In this document: positions 1 through 8,320 of the stretch, piece after piece | How positions within the stretch are numbered: position 1 is the stretch's first letter | Layout: every line of letters starts with the position of its first letter | Source of the DNA: Paenibacillus sp. PL91 | GTDB lineage: Bacteria; Bacillota; Bacilli; Paenibacillales; Paenibacillaceae | NCBI RefSeq assembly: GCF_012935325.2 | Contig: NZ_JABBYG020000016.1 | Coordinates: forward strand, 62,001-126,000 | Direction of reading: 5' to 3' | Length of the DNA stretch: 64,000 bases | The notes under the pieces: model-generated | Databases searched by the model: none | Told to the model about the DNA's origin: nothing | Seen by the model: the letters and a program-made list of their open reading frames with translations, nothing else | Translations under genes and position numbers: made by a program

Positions 1-1
1 G

Positions 2-406
2 GGAAGCTGTCATTCGCTCAATGATGTGAGCGACGGTCTAGCGAGCGAAGCATGGGAGATCGCGGAAGCTTCGAGTGTGCGTCTTGTGCTGCGTGAGAAG
101 CTGCTGCCTAGGAGCGGCAGCATGGCTGCTTACGCTTCAAGCGCAGGCGTTGATCCGCTTGAATGGATGCTTTATGGCGGAGAGGATTATGTATTGCTTG
201 GTACGATGGCATCTAGTGATGCCGAAACGATGCAGCTCGTCTTTCAGCAGGAGGGCATCCCATTTTTTGTTATCGGGGAAGCCGAGGCAGGCCAGCCGGG
301 AGTAGAGCTTATCCGATTCAATCAGGTGGGCAAGGAAAGCGGATTGCAGTCTCATAACGAGAAGCGGGTAAATCTTAAGAAGCGCGGATACAATCATTTT
401 TTGTGA
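2..406 (+). CDS. thiL: Thiamine-monophosphate kinase ThiL, 3' part only
   Basis: The last step of thiamine diphosphate synthesis: ATP-dependent phosphorylation of thiamine monophosphate in the cytosol. The gene enters from the left edge, so only about 134 C-terminal residues are present, and the reading frame is open from base 2. The fragment carries NDVSDGLASE, matching the ThiL/PurM-type metal and nucleotide motif, and YGGEDYVLLGT, matching the conserved GGEDYELL block. It ends 16 bases before the tsaE start used here, and thiL followed by tsaE is also the order in B. subtilis. An in-frame GTG at 26 is internal and not the true start. Confidence 0.9.
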   Translation, partial: GSCHSLNDVSDGLASEAWEIAEASSVRLVLREKLLPRSGSMAAYASSAGVDPLEWMLYGGEDYVLLGTMASSDAETMQLVFQQEGIPFFVIGEAEAGQPGVELIRFNQVGKESGLQSHNEKRVNLKKRGYNHFL

Positions 407-422
407 TGAACGGGTGAAAAGC

Positions 423-911
423 ATGCAACAACAGGTAGGCGAGGCCACTTGGGTGGCACAATCAGAACAGGATACGATAGCTTTGGCTCGGCAGCTTGCT
501 GCTATGGCAAATGCAGGCGCACTGCTTGCGCTGGACGGGGATCTTGGCGCTGGCAAAACGAGGTTTTCGCAAGCCTTTGCCGAAGCGATAGGCGTAAAGG
601 GCATTGTGAACAGCCCGACATTTACGATTATTAAAGAATACGAAGGGGATAAGCTTCCCTTTTACCATATGGATGTGTACAGGCTTTCGCTGGAGGAAGC
701 GGACGAGCTTGGTTTGGATGATTATTTTTATGGCGATGGCGTAACCATTGTGGAATGGGCAAGCTTGATTAAAGAGCTGCTGCCAGCCGAGCGTCTGGAG
801 CTGTATATCGAGCATCTTGGCGATGAAGCGCGGCGCATTCAATTGACAGGCTACGGGCAACTGTACGCTGGCTGGTGCGAAGCTGTGAACGAGATAGGAG
901 CGGGCAGATGA
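423..911 (+). CDS. tsaE: tRNA threonylcarbamoyladenosine ATPase TsaE
   Basis: A small P-loop ATPase that works with TsaB and TsaD to place threonylcarbamoyl on A37 of ANN-decoding tRNAs. Visible motifs are the Walker A GDLGAGKT near residue 40, VNSPTFTIIKEY, HMDVYRL and IVEWA, all in TsaE order, and the length (about 160 residues) is normal. ATG 423 is preferred because GGTGA lies just upstream; a GTG at 414 is an alternative three codons earlier. The stop overlaps the tsaB start (ATGA), indicating translational coupling in a t6A operon. Confidence 0.93.
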   Translation: MQQQVGEATWVAQSEQDTIALARQLAAMANAGALLALDGDLGAGKTRFSQAFAEAIGVKGIVNSPTFTIIKEYEGDKLPFYHMDVYRLSLEEADELGLDDYFYGDGVTIVEWASLIKELLPAERLELYIEHLGDEARRIQLTGYGQLYAGWCEAVNEIGAGR

Positions 912-1714
912 GATTGGATCAGAAGAATCAAGCGGGAGCGATTTTGGCAATAGACACGTCGACGGCATCGATGGCTGCGGCTATCGTTAGCGGAAATGAC
1001 GTCCTTGCTGAAATTCAAACGTTAGCGGAAAGAAATCATTCGGTTCATGTGGTGACGCATATCAAGGATATGCTGCAAAATAGCGGCATTTCGGATACGG
1101 ACATCGAAGCGATTGCTGTTGGCAATGGGCCGGGCTCTTACACGGGGATGCGCATTGCAGTATCGGTGGCAAAGACGCTTGCTTGGGTATGGAATAAGCC
1201 GCTTGTAGGCGTATCCAGCCTTGAGGCGCTTGCTTACGGAGCGTGGCATCATTCTTGGGATGCTGAAGCGGAAGCCATTGAGGGAGAACACTGGGTGCTC
1301 CCTATAATGGACGCTAGGCGCGGCCAAGTTTATTCATCGTGCTTTTCGATGACGAATAAGCATTGGAGCCGCTGGATGGATGATGGCGTACGGCTTATGA
1401 AAAGCTTTGTTGACCAAATGGAGCAGCGATTGGCCGCGCAGCCGGCGGGAGCTGTTCGAATCATCTCCTTGGTGGGGGATTTGTCGCTTCACGGGCAGGA
1501 AGCAGAGCGGCTGCAGGAAATCGGCGCTTCGGCAGGGGTAACCGTCCGGCTGCAGCCTTTTGTCCAAGAAGGAAGATGGATCGCATTGCTTGGACGTATG
1601 AGGCTGGAGGCAGGCCTGACGGAGAACCCGCATACTTTTATTCCTAACTACACGCAGCTAACCGAAGCTGAAGTCGTATGGAAGGCGAAGCAGGAAGGTG
1701 AAGCGAAGGTATGA
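908..1714 (+). CDS. tsaB: tRNA threonylcarbamoyladenosine protein TsaB
   Basis: An ASKHA-fold partner of TsaD required for t6A synthesis. The N-terminus carries ILAIDTSTASMAAAI (phosphate-1-like loop) and the family hallmark GNGPGSYTGMRI about 60 residues later. The start at 908 overlaps the tsaE stop in ATGA, while upstream in-frame codons fall inside tsaE and lack a ribosome site. The length is about 268 residues, slightly longer than many TsaB proteins because of an insert after the central GARR-like segment (MDARRGQVYSS). The stop overlaps the next start by four bases. Confidence 0.93.
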   Translation: MRLDQKNQAGAILAIDTSTASMAAAIVSGNDVLAEIQTLAERNHSVHVVTHIKDMLQNSGISDTDIEAIAVGNGPGSYTGMRIAVSVAKTLAWVWNKPLVGVSSLEALAYGAWHHSWDAEAEAIEGEHWVLPIMDARRGQVYSSCFSMTNKHWSRWMDDGVRLMKSFVDQMEQRLAAQPAGAVRIISLVGDLSLHGQEAERLQEIGASAGVTVRLQPFVQEGRWIALLGRMRLEAGLTENPHTFIPNYTQLTEAEVVWKAKQEGEAKV

Positions 1715-2199
1715 ATATCGACGTGAACAAGCTCATTTATCGCGCGATGACGATGGCTGACATTCCAGCAATAGTGGCGATTGAGCAGGAGGCGTTTTCG
1801 AGTCCTTGGACAACAGAGGCGTTCACGAATGAGCTGATGAACAACCTATTTGCCAGATATATGATTATGGAATTTGATGAACAAATTATCGGCTACGGCG
1901 GCATGTGGGTCATTATGGACGAGGCGCATGTAACGAATATTGCGGTAAGATCGGATTATCGCGGGCAAGGGCTGGGCAGCTGCTTGCTGATGGAGCTGCA
2001 GCGGACGGCAGTCTTTTTTGGCGCAGTCAAAATGACGCTCGAGGTTCGTCCTTCCAATGAAATCGCGCAGCGGCTTTATCGAAAATACGGCTTTGAGCCA
2101 TCCGGCATTCGCCCGCGTTATTACTCGGATAACAATGAAGACGCGCTTATTATGTGGGCAGAGCTTGACCATGAGCAGCTGAAGACAGGGGAGCAATGA
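1711..2199 (+). CDS. rimI: Ribosomal protein S18-alanine N-acetyltransferase RimI
   Basis: A GNAT-fold acetyltransferase that in characterised members acetylates the N-terminal alanine of ribosomal protein S18. The acetyl-CoA loop is visible as [14 protein letters not shown], followed by the RimI-typical [19 protein letters not shown] and the C-terminal [12 protein letters not shown]. It starts in an ATGA overlap with tsaB and its stop overlaps tsaD in the same way, so all four genes are probably translated from one mRNA. The position between tsaB and tsaD is the usual Bacillota arrangement. Confidence 0.92.
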   Translation: MNIDVNKLIYRAMTMADIPAIVAIEQEAFSSPWTTEAFTNELMNNLFARYMIMEFDEQIIGYGGMWVIMDEAHVTNIAVRSDYRGQGLGSCLLMELQRTAVFFGAVKMTLEVRPSNEIAQRLYRKYGFEPSGIRPRYYSDNNEDALIMWAELDHEQLKTGEQ

Positions 2200-3260
2200 A
2201 CGTGAGTCAGTCAGAGAGTGCAGCAAACGCCGAGCGGGCGAATGATATTATTTTGGCGATCGAAACAAGCTGCGATGAGACATCGGCAGCCGTTATTCGC
2301 GGCGGCAAACAAATTTTATCTAATGTGGTATCCAGTCAAATCGAGATTCACGAACGCTTCGGAGGCGTAGTGCCGGAGATTGCTTCACGCAAGCATGTAG
2401 AGTCGATCACACTGATTATAGAGCAGGCTGTTAAGGAATCGGGTCTCACGTTAAAGGACATGTCAGCCATTGCGGTGACGCAGGGACCGGGACTCGTGGG
2501 AGCCTTGCTCGTAGGTGTTGTAGCTGCCAAAAGCTTGTCCATGGCACTTGATATTCCGCTGATTGGCACGCATCATATCGCAGGGCATATTTATGCTAAC
2601 GAGCTCGTGCATGACATTGTTTATCCTAGCATGGCGCTAGTCGTATCTGGCGGTCATACCGAACTGGTGCTGCTTCAGAGCGAGGGCGATTTTCGTGTCG
2701 TCGGCCGCACAAGAGATGATGCAGTCGGTGAGGCATATGACAAAGTTGCGCGTGCGCTTCACTTGCCGTACCCAGGCGGGCCGCATATTGATAAGCTTGC
2801 TGTGGAAGCGGAGGAATCGATTACGTTGCCTAGAGCTTGGCTTGAGGCGGACAGCTTCGATTTCAGCTTCAGCGGCTTGAAATCGGCGGTGCTTGCCGTT
2901 ATTAACCAGACGCGAATGAAAGGGCTGGTCCTTAATGAACCTGCTTTGGCACGCGGCTTCCAAGAGTCAGTTACGGAGGTGCTCGTTACAAAAGCGCTCC
3001 GCGCTGTTCGCCAATTTGGCGCGAAGCAGCTGCTGCTATGCGGGGGCGTAGCCGCTAATAAGGGCCTCAGATCGGCGCTAACGGCTCGCTGCGAGTCAGA
3101 ACGGGTGCCGCTGCTCATTCCGCCGAATTCGCTCTGTACGGATAATGCTGCCATGATCGGTGCGGCTGCTTATCTTAAGCTAAAGCATTCAGAATTTACC
3201 GGCCTTGATATGAAGGCGGATCCCGGCTTCTCGCTGGAGAGCTGGTCAGTGCACAGATGA
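2196..3260 (+). CDS. tsaD: tRNA N6-adenosine threonylcarbamoyltransferase TsaD
   Basis: The catalytic subunit that transfers threonylcarbamoyl from TC-AMP to A37 of tRNA. The N-terminal [15 protein letters not shown], the metal-binding [11 protein letters not shown] (two His separated by three residues), VSGGHTELV and [12 protein letters not shown] all match TsaD (Gcp/YgjD). The 354 residues are close to the family norm. Translation is coupled to rimI by a four-base overlap. A DnaA-box cluster lies about 3.5 kb downstream. Confidence 0.96.
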   Translation: MNVSQSESAANAERANDIILAIETSCDETSAAVIRGGKQILSNVVSSQIEIHERFGGVVPEIASRKHVESITLIIEQAVKESGLTLKDMSAIAVTQGPGLVGALLVGVVAAKSLSMALDIPLIGTHHIAGHIYANELVHDIVYPSMALVVSGGHTELVLLQSEGDFRVVGRTRDDAVGEAYDKVARALHLPYPGGPHIDKLAVEAEESITLPRAWLEADSFDFSFSGLKSAVLAVINQTRMKGLVLNEPALARGFQESVTEVLVTKALRAVRQFGAKQLLLCGGVAANKGLRSALTARCESERVPLLIPPNSLCTDNAAMIGAAAYLKLKHSEFTGLDMKADPGFSLESWSVHR

Positions 3261-3354
3261 TTCTTTTTTCATTCCGAGTGCACTCGCTACAAAATTATAG
3301 GATGGCTTCATTATGCTGGGAAAAGTAATCTTCAAAAAATATTTGGATATGGAA

Positions 3355-3383
3355 TTGACAGACTATTTTGAAGAGCATATAAT
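3355..3383 (+). promoter_or_regulatory. Consensus sigma-A promoter for the leuA T-box leader
   Basis: TTGACA at 3355-3360, a 17-base spacer, and TATAAT at 3378-3383. Both hexamers match the consensus exactly. Transcription would start near 3390 and run into the two T-box leaders before leuA, so the promoter is strong and control falls to attenuation. Confidence 0.85.
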
Positions 3384-3389
3384 AAGCAA

Positions 3390-3800
3390 CAATACTTCAA
3401 ACTTCAACCTCATACGTTACAAACGCAAGGAACAGGAACAGTAAAGCTTGTCCGGGAATGTCGGCAGGGTGGCAATGAATGAGCTTCATTCATCCATCGC
3501 TGAGATGCAGAGAGCTGCGGGATGGTGCAACGCAGTCGAAGGATGCTTGAAGCTCACCTGGGAGCGGAACAGTGGAAACGGTGGCGGCATTAGTTAAAAT
3601 GCCAACAGCCATGCAGGTACATTGTTACGGTTAACCACCGTAATCGGGTGCATGTGAGTCAACATCCGGAGTTGGCCATATGCTTAAGTTGGGCGTCCCT
3701 GCTCGTTTGCGAACGTATGGGTGTCAACAAGGGTGGTACCGCGCGGGTCTTTCATAGCCTGTCGTCTCTTGATTCAAGAGACGACAGGCTTTTCTTGTTG
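3390..3800 (+). promoter_or_regulatory. T-box leader 1 (leucine specifier)
   Basis: A tRNA-sensing riboswitch that reads uncharged tRNA. The stem I landmark AGAGAGCTGCGG is at about 3510-3521. The candidate specifier triplet is CTC (Leu) at 3553-3555, just before ACCTGGGAGC. The T-box bulge AAGGGTGGTACCGCG is at 3729-3743. A terminator with 15-base arms (3756-3770 and 3776-3790) is followed by TTTTCTTGTT. The specifier agrees with the downstream gene leuA. No coding sequence separates this leader from a second one, so transcription must pass both. The leader boundaries are approximate. Confidence 0.88.
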
Positions 3801-3837
3801 TCTAGGAAGTGAAGTATGCAGCATGAATGCGATAAGG

Positions 3838-4235
3838 AACAAACAACATAGAGTGGAAACGCTATGAACAGGAGCAGTAGAACAATAGGCTGGCAAAGCG
3901 AATTTCGAGGTTCATTCATCGTACAGCGGTGATTCAATCGAAATCGCGCAGAGAGCTGCGGGGTGGTGCGACGCAGTCGAAGCTGAGGTTTGAATCTCGC
4001 CTGGGAGCGGAATGGTGGAATCAGGTTGTCATCGGACAAAATGTCTACACCATTACGGCTAGCCGCCGTCATCAGGCATTTAAGCGGGCTCAGATCCCCG
4101 CAGTAAGCAGCAGGCGTCCCATTTTTGCGACCGTCCTGCCCAAGCTTCTGCAGCAAGGACTGGCCAATTAGAGTGGTACCACGGCAGCGTAAAGCTCGTC
4201 GTCTCTTACAAGGAGACGTCGAGCTTTTTTTTGTA
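3838..4235 (+). promoter_or_regulatory. T-box leader 2 (leucine specifier), tandem with leader 1
   Basis: This repeats the landmarks of the first leader: AGAGAGCTGCGG at about 3950, a CTC candidate specifier at 3996-3998 before GCCTGGGAGCGG, the T-box segment GAGTGGTACCACGG at about 4171, and a terminator (about 4192-4222) followed by eight T residues. The two leaders share only patches of sequence, so they are not a very recent duplication. It ends about 40 bases before the leuA start. Confidence 0.87.
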
Positions 4236-4275
4236 CCCAAAAACAATCCAACCAACCTTTAGGAGGACTATAACC

Positions 4276-5853
4276 ATGACAAACGAAATGAAAAAAATTC
4301 AAATTTTTGATACAACTTTGCGTGATGGCGAGCAATCGCCCGGTGCTTCCCTTGATCCGGAACGTAAAATCATTATTGCCCGCCAGCTTGGGAAACTTGG
4401 CATCGATGTCATTGAGCCCGGCTTCCCGGTATCCAGCCCAGGCGAGTTTGCAGCGGTACAGCAAATCTCACGCGAGCTGCAGCATGTGGAGATCGCTGGG
4501 TTCGCCAGAGCGGTAAAGGTGGATATTGACGCTGCAGTGAAAGCGACGCAGGATGCGGCGCGGAGACGACTTCACTTATTTATTTCCTCGTCGGACATTC
4601 ATCTTAATCATCAACTGCGCAAATCAAGGGATGAGGTCGTCAAAATCGCCCGCGATATGGTTGCATACGGGAAACAATTTGTTGATGAGATTGAATTTTC
4701 AGCAATGGACTCCACAAGGTCAGGCAGAGATTTCGTCATTCAGCTTGTAGAGGCGGTTATTGCCGAAGGAGCAACGATCATCAACCTGCCGGATACGCTT
4801 GGATACGCCATGCCAGAGGAAATGAGCGAGCTGTTCCGCGCTGTGCGGCAGCAAGCGAGAGGCGGAGAGACGGTAAGATACAGCGCTCATTGCCATAATG
4901 ACCTTGGCCTTGCGGTAGCCAATAGCATTGCGGCGATCCATGGTGGCGCTACACAAATTGAAGTAACGGTAAACGGAATCGGCGAGCGAGCAGGGAACTG
5001 CTCCTTGGAAGAGCTGGTTATGGCGATCGAAACGCGCAAGGACGCGATTCAAGCGGAAACCAACATTCAAATCGGAGAGATTTTTGAAACGTCGCGCATG
5101 GTTAGCCGGGCTATGCACTTTCCGATCGCATACAATAAGCCGATCGTCGGACGCAATGCCTTCCAGCATGAATCGGGCATTCATCAGGATGGCCTGCTAA
5201 AAAACCGCAATACGTATGAGATCATGGATCCGGAAGCGATGGGTATCCCGCGGAACATGATTATACTGGGCAAGCATTCCGGCCGCCATGCGATTAAGCA
5301 CCGCCTTTCTGAATACGGCATCGACATGACGGATGCTCAGCTGCAGGATGTGTACGACAAATTCAAGGAAACGGCAGACGCGCAAAAGATCGTTACGGAT
5401 GACGAGCTGATCCGTATTGCGGGCGAGCTTACACAGACGCAGCCAGATCCCTACGTGATGGTTGATCTGCATGTTCATGCCGGTACGCAGCGGTCGCGGA
5501 CGGCAACGGTGACGATCCGTGAGAATGAATTTGGCACGGAGCAGTCTTATATAGCGATGGGAGCCGGTCCTTTAGAGGCGGTTATCCATGCGATTCAGCA
5601 AGCGATACCGGTAGCAGCCGAATTCGAGGATCTGGAGCTTCACTCTTTATCAACAGGCGAGGATGCCCATGGAGAAGCGGTTGTCAGCATTTTGCACATG
5701 CAGCAGCGTTTCCGCGGCACTTCTATCCACAAGGACATTGTTCTTGCCGCAGCGCAAGCCTACATCGCAGCTTGCAATCAGGCTGTTATGACGACGGGAA
5801 GCAGGCATGTTGAAGCTAGTGCAGCTGACATTAAAGCTAAAGCGGCTCAATGA
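4276..5853 (+). CDS. leuA: 2-isopropylmalate synthase LeuA
   Basis: The first committed enzyme of leucine synthesis, condensing acetyl-CoA with 2-oxoisovalerate. The HMGL-like TIM barrel begins with FDTTLRDGEQSPGA and carries the metal-site motif HCHNDLGLAVANS. The C-terminal part (about residues 390-510, from DPYVMVDLHVHAG) is the LeuA allosteric dimer domain that senses leucine. The start at ATG 4276 follows AGGAGG at 4261; an in-frame ATG at 4231 lies inside the terminator of the T-box. At 525 residues it is a normal long-form LeuA. Other ilv/leu genes are not adjacent, so leuA seems to be a single-gene unit under tandem T-box control plus feedback inhibition. Confidence 0.95.
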   Translation: MTNEMKKIQIFDTTLRDGEQSPGASLDPERKIIIARQLGKLGIDVIEPGFPVSSPGEFAAVQQISRELQHVEIAGFARAVKVDIDAAVKATQDAARRRLHLFISSSDIHLNHQLRKSRDEVVKIARDMVAYGKQFVDEIEFSAMDSTRSGRDFVIQLVEAVIAEGATIINLPDTLGYAMPEEMSELFRAVRQQARGGETVRYSAHCHNDLGLAVANSIAAIHGGATQIEVTVNGIGERAGNCSLEELVMAIETRKDAIQAETNIQIGEIFETSRMVSRAMHFPIAYNKPIVGRNAFQHESGIHQDGLLKNRNTYEIMDPEAMGIPRNMIILGKHSGRHAIKHRLSEYGIDMTDAQLQDVYDKFKETADAQKIVTDDELIRIAGELTQTQPDPYVMVDLHVHAGTQRSRTATVTIRENEFGTEQSYIAMGAGPLEAVIHAIQQAIPVAAEFEDLELHSLSTGEDAHGEAVVSILHMQQRFRGTSIHKDIVLAAAQAYIAACNQAVMTTGSRHVEASAADIKAKAAQ

Positions 5854-5884
5854 TTTTTAACTCAAGCCATTAAGGGAGTGGTTT

Positions 5885-6700
5885 ATGATGAATAAAATCA
5901 TTCAATACTACAACCAATTTGATGAATGGGGGCGTCTCGAGAGAGCGCCCCTTGAGTTTTTCGTAAATTGGCATTTTATTAGACGATTTCTGCCAGAGAG
6001 CGGACATGTGCTGGATAACGGCGCGGGACCTGGCAAATACGCAATGGAGCTTGCAAGAAGCGGCTACAACGTTACCTTAGCGGATTTGACGCCAAGGCTG
6101 GTGCAGCAGGCATGCGATAAGGCAGAGGAGCTTGGGCTTGCTGACCGTTTTAAAGGTTTTCATATTGCCGATGCCAGACGTTTAACCATGCTTCCAAATA
6201 CCGAGTTCGATGCCTCTCTAATGATGGGGCCGTTGTATCATTTACAGCAGCAGGAGGAGCGTGATCAAGCTGTCAAGGAGCTACATCGCGTAACGCGGAG
6301 CGGCGGTTATGTGTTTGTGTCTTTTATGACGAGAATCAGACATTTGCTCACAGCGCTTGCACATCCGCAGAGCTGGAAGCCTACCGACAATATGGGAGAG
6401 ATTTTAACCTTTATGGAAACCGGCATATTCAATCATTCGGATGAAGGCAGATTCACGGGCGTCTACTATCACTTAATAGATGATATTAATCCTTTTATGG
6501 AAGGGCACGGATTTGAAACGGTAAAATTAATCGGCTCCTCAAGTGTTGCCGGAGCTTTGACTCAGGAGCAATTCGAGTATTGGCAATCGCTAGGCGAGAG
6601 TGAATACACGAAATGTATGGAGCTAGTTTACGATTATGCAGATAACGTCCATTTGCTAGGATCCTCTACGCATTTGCTGTACATCGGTAGAAGAAAATAA
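5885..6700 (+). CDS. Class I SAM-dependent methyltransferase, substrate unknown
   Basis: A soluble protein of 271 residues with motif I VLDNGAGPGKYAMELA, motif II-like NVTLADLTPRLV and the post-motif LMMGPLYHL, which are typical of small-molecule (UbiE/BioC-like) methyltransferases. Nothing in the sequence identifies the substrate. It lies 31 bases after leuA on the same strand behind AAGGGAGTGG and may share its transcript, but no functional link to leucine synthesis is visible. ATG 5888 is an equally possible start. It is followed by a long non-coding region with DnaA boxes. Confidence 0.8.
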   Translation: MMNKIIQYYNQFDEWGRLERAPLEFFVNWHFIRRFLPESGHVLDNGAGPGKYAMELARSGYNVTLADLTPRLVQQACDKAEELGLADRFKGFHIADARRLTMLPNTEFDASLMMGPLYHLQQQEERDQAVKELHRVTRSGGYVFVSFMTRIRHLLTALAHPQSWKPTDNMGEILTFMETGIFNHSDEGRFTGVYYHLIDDINPFMEGHGFETVKLIGSSSVAGALTQEQFEYWQSLGESEYTKCMELVYDYADNVHLLGSSTHLLYIGRRK

Positions 6701-6737
6701 CAACAACTATTTGCCAAATTCAGTGTTGTGCACAAAG

Positions 6738-7007
6738 TTATCCACAATAGGGTGCCTTTTTGTGCATAAGGTTGTGAAAAGCTTGAAAACACTGGATTTA
6801 CTCAAGCTTCATATTGTGTGCGAAAAGGGGATAGTTTTTTCATGCTTTAGTTGTGGATAATGTGAATAACATGGATAAACAATAGGAAACGTGTGAGTAT
6901 ATACCTATGAAACGACGAAAACCGCGAAAATACTACCATATTGCCTACTTATTATCGACAGAATTAACTAACAATTTATACAGAGTTGTTGATATCTTTG
7001 TGGATAA
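6738..7007. promoter_or_regulatory. DnaA-box cluster in the gene-free stretch 6701-7238
   Basis: Three exact DnaA 9-mers are present: TTATCCACA at 6738-6746 and TGTGGATAA at 6852-6860 and 6999-7007. One-mismatch copies are TGTGCATAA at 6761, TGTGAATAA at 6861 and TTATCGACA at 6952, and a weaker match is TTATACAGA at 6978. No dnaA or dnaN gene is near, so this is not a typical oriC. B. subtilis is known to carry DnaA-box clusters outside oriC, one of them near gcp (tsaD), which is also close here. A role in titrating DnaA is inferred from that comparison. Confidence 0.75.
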
Positions 7008-7073
7008 ATAAAATTAGATGATTTTAGGTAATTTGGAACGATGTGTTTCTATTTCCTGTTGGCTGCGCTTACA

Positions 7074-7208
7074 TTGCGGTCGCGCAAAATTTTTGCGTGA
7101 ATTACTAGTCATGTTTTCGGTGAAAATGTTGGCGGTATGCGTTATCGTGAAACTATGAAGCATACCTTAAAACATATATCTCACCGTATAACGAATAACT
7201 CACGCAAA
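7074..7208. promoter_or_regulatory. Inverted TTGCG-type repeats upstream of the ABC/com region
   Basis: An interrupted palindrome TTGCG-gtcg-CGCAA lies at 7074-7087. TTTGCGTGA at 7092-7100 and its exact reverse complement TCACGCAAA at 7200-7208 face each other about 100 bases apart. GGTATGC/GCATACC arms lie at 7134-7140 and 7160-7166. B. subtilis ComA binds TTGCGG-N4-CCGCAA, which these half-sites resemble but with wrong spacing. They may be operators for the ComA protein encoded downstream; this is inference. Confidence 0.35.
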
Positions 7209-7238
7209 GTTTAAGTGTGAATGGAGGTTAACCAAGGA

Positions 7239-7982
7239 ATGGAAAAGGAAACGATCATTCAGGTAAGTTCGGTCAGCAAGTACTATGGTGCGAATAAGGC
7301 AGTGGATCGGGTATCCTTCAAAGTAAATGAAGGAGAGATTTTCGGAATTATCGGTACGCACGGTGCAGGAAAAACGACGCTGCTCGAAATGCTAATGGGT
7401 ATTCGTATGCCAGACCAAGGAAGCATCCGCATATACGGCCACGATGTGGTTCATGATGCAGAACGGTTGAAAGAAGATATCGGGATACATTTGCAAAGCA
7501 CGTCCTTGGTCGATAAGATGAATGTCCGCGAAGCGATGGAGCTTTTTCAAGGCTTCTACAAACGGAAAAATGATTTGGACCGCATCATTGAACAATTTGG
7601 ACTTAGCCCCTATTCGGATAAATTAGTTAAGCGCCTCTCTGGTGGCTGGAGACAACGCACGGCACTAGCCATTGCATTAGTAAATGATCCCAAAATTATA
7701 TTTTTGGATGAACCAACAACGGGTTTGGACCCGCAAGCAAAAAAAGAATATTGGACGCTTCTTAAGCTGCTCAAGCAACAGGGGAAAACAATCGTTGTTG
7801 CTTCTCATGACATGGAGGAAATTCAAAGAAACTGCAATCGCGTTTGCGTTATGCGAAAAGGTGAGTTTATTACATGCGACAATCCCTCGTCCCTTATCGC
7901 ACAGCTGCCAGGCGGCGGCATGACGATGGAAGCTGTATATATGCATCACGCAGTTGAACTGAATGGGAGTGTCAGCGTATAA
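7239..7982 (+). CDS. ABC transporter ATP-binding protein, no permease nearby
   Basis: A single ABC ATPase domain of about 247 residues: Walker A GTHGAGKTT (the usual Pro-Asn is Thr-His), a signature LSGGWRQR (the usual Gln is Trp), Walker B IIFLDEPTTGLDP and the switch His in VASHDMEE. It resembles CcmA/YhaQ-type ATPases of ABC-2 exporters, which need a separate membrane subunit, and none is encoded here. ATG 7239 is chosen because GGAGG at 7223-7227 precedes it; ATG 7221 lies before that site. It sits just upstream of the com locus on the same strand and might help export a peptide signal, but this is only suggested by position. Confidence 0.82.
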   Translation: MEKETIIQVSSVSKYYGANKAVDRVSFKVNEGEIFGIIGTHGAGKTTLLEMLMGIRMPDQGSIRIYGHDVVHDAERLKEDIGIHLQSTSLVDKMNVREAMELFQGFYKRKNDLDRIIEQFGLSPYSDKLVKRLSGGWRQRTALAIALVNDPKIIFLDEPTTGLDPQAKKEYWTLLKLLKQQGKTIVVASHDMEEIQRNCNRVCVMRKGEFITCDNPSSLIAQLPGGGMTMEAVYMHHAVELNGSVSV

Positions 7983-8044
7983 ATTCAAAGATGAAGTAAA
8001 AGACTTCGCGTGGATATGTTTACATCAAGGAGGGCTTTTTAGAA

Positions 8045-8275
8045 ATGGATCATCGCGATCGCATCAAAAGTCCGTCAGTCGAGCGCAGGGAATTACTTGA
8101 ATTAAGAATGGAGATGATTGCAACCTTAATAAATCAAATGAGTGAGGGGGGAAATAAGGAAGAGGATATTCCAACGAAAAAAAAGCGCAAATGGTTCAGC
8201 GACTGCAACGGCATATTTAAAAATCGTTCATTAGCTCATTTTGTTACTATGGTACACCGTATGTTTACATTATAA
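8045..8275 (+). CDS. Small protein of unknown function upstream of comQ
   Basis: A 76-residue protein preceded by AGGAGGG and lying 62 bases after the ABC ATPase. It is strongly charged, with an N-terminal helix-like stretch rich in Glu/Arg (ERRELLELRMEMIATLI), a central KKKRK patch, a single Cys in KWFSDCNGIF, and a hydrophobic C-terminal tail. There is no signal peptide or clear membrane segment. I recognise no family. The good ribosome site and its position between the ABC gene and comQ make it probably real, perhaps cotranscribed with the ATPase. Confidence 0.55.
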   Translation: MDHRDRIKSPSVERRELLELRMEMIATLINQMSEGGNKEEDIPTKKKRKWFSDCNGIFKNRSLAHFVTMVHRMFTL

Positions 8276-8320
8276 TTTCATAGTATAATAGAATGATCTT
8301 GAATTGGCGGAGGTTCGCTT

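Noticed and set aside
137-604. Minus-strand open frames opposite thiL, tsaE, tsaB and many later genes
   Set aside because: They lie fully opposite well-supported genes, with no families or ribosome sites: coding shadows.
3275-3286. CGAGTGCACTCG palindrome after tsaD
   Set aside because: Only 12 bases, no T run and no protein link; chance or a minor hairpin.
6701-7238. Replication origin oriC
   Set aside because: DnaA boxes are dense, but no dnaA, dnaN, rpmH or similar origin genes are near and no clear DNA-unwinding repeats are seen.
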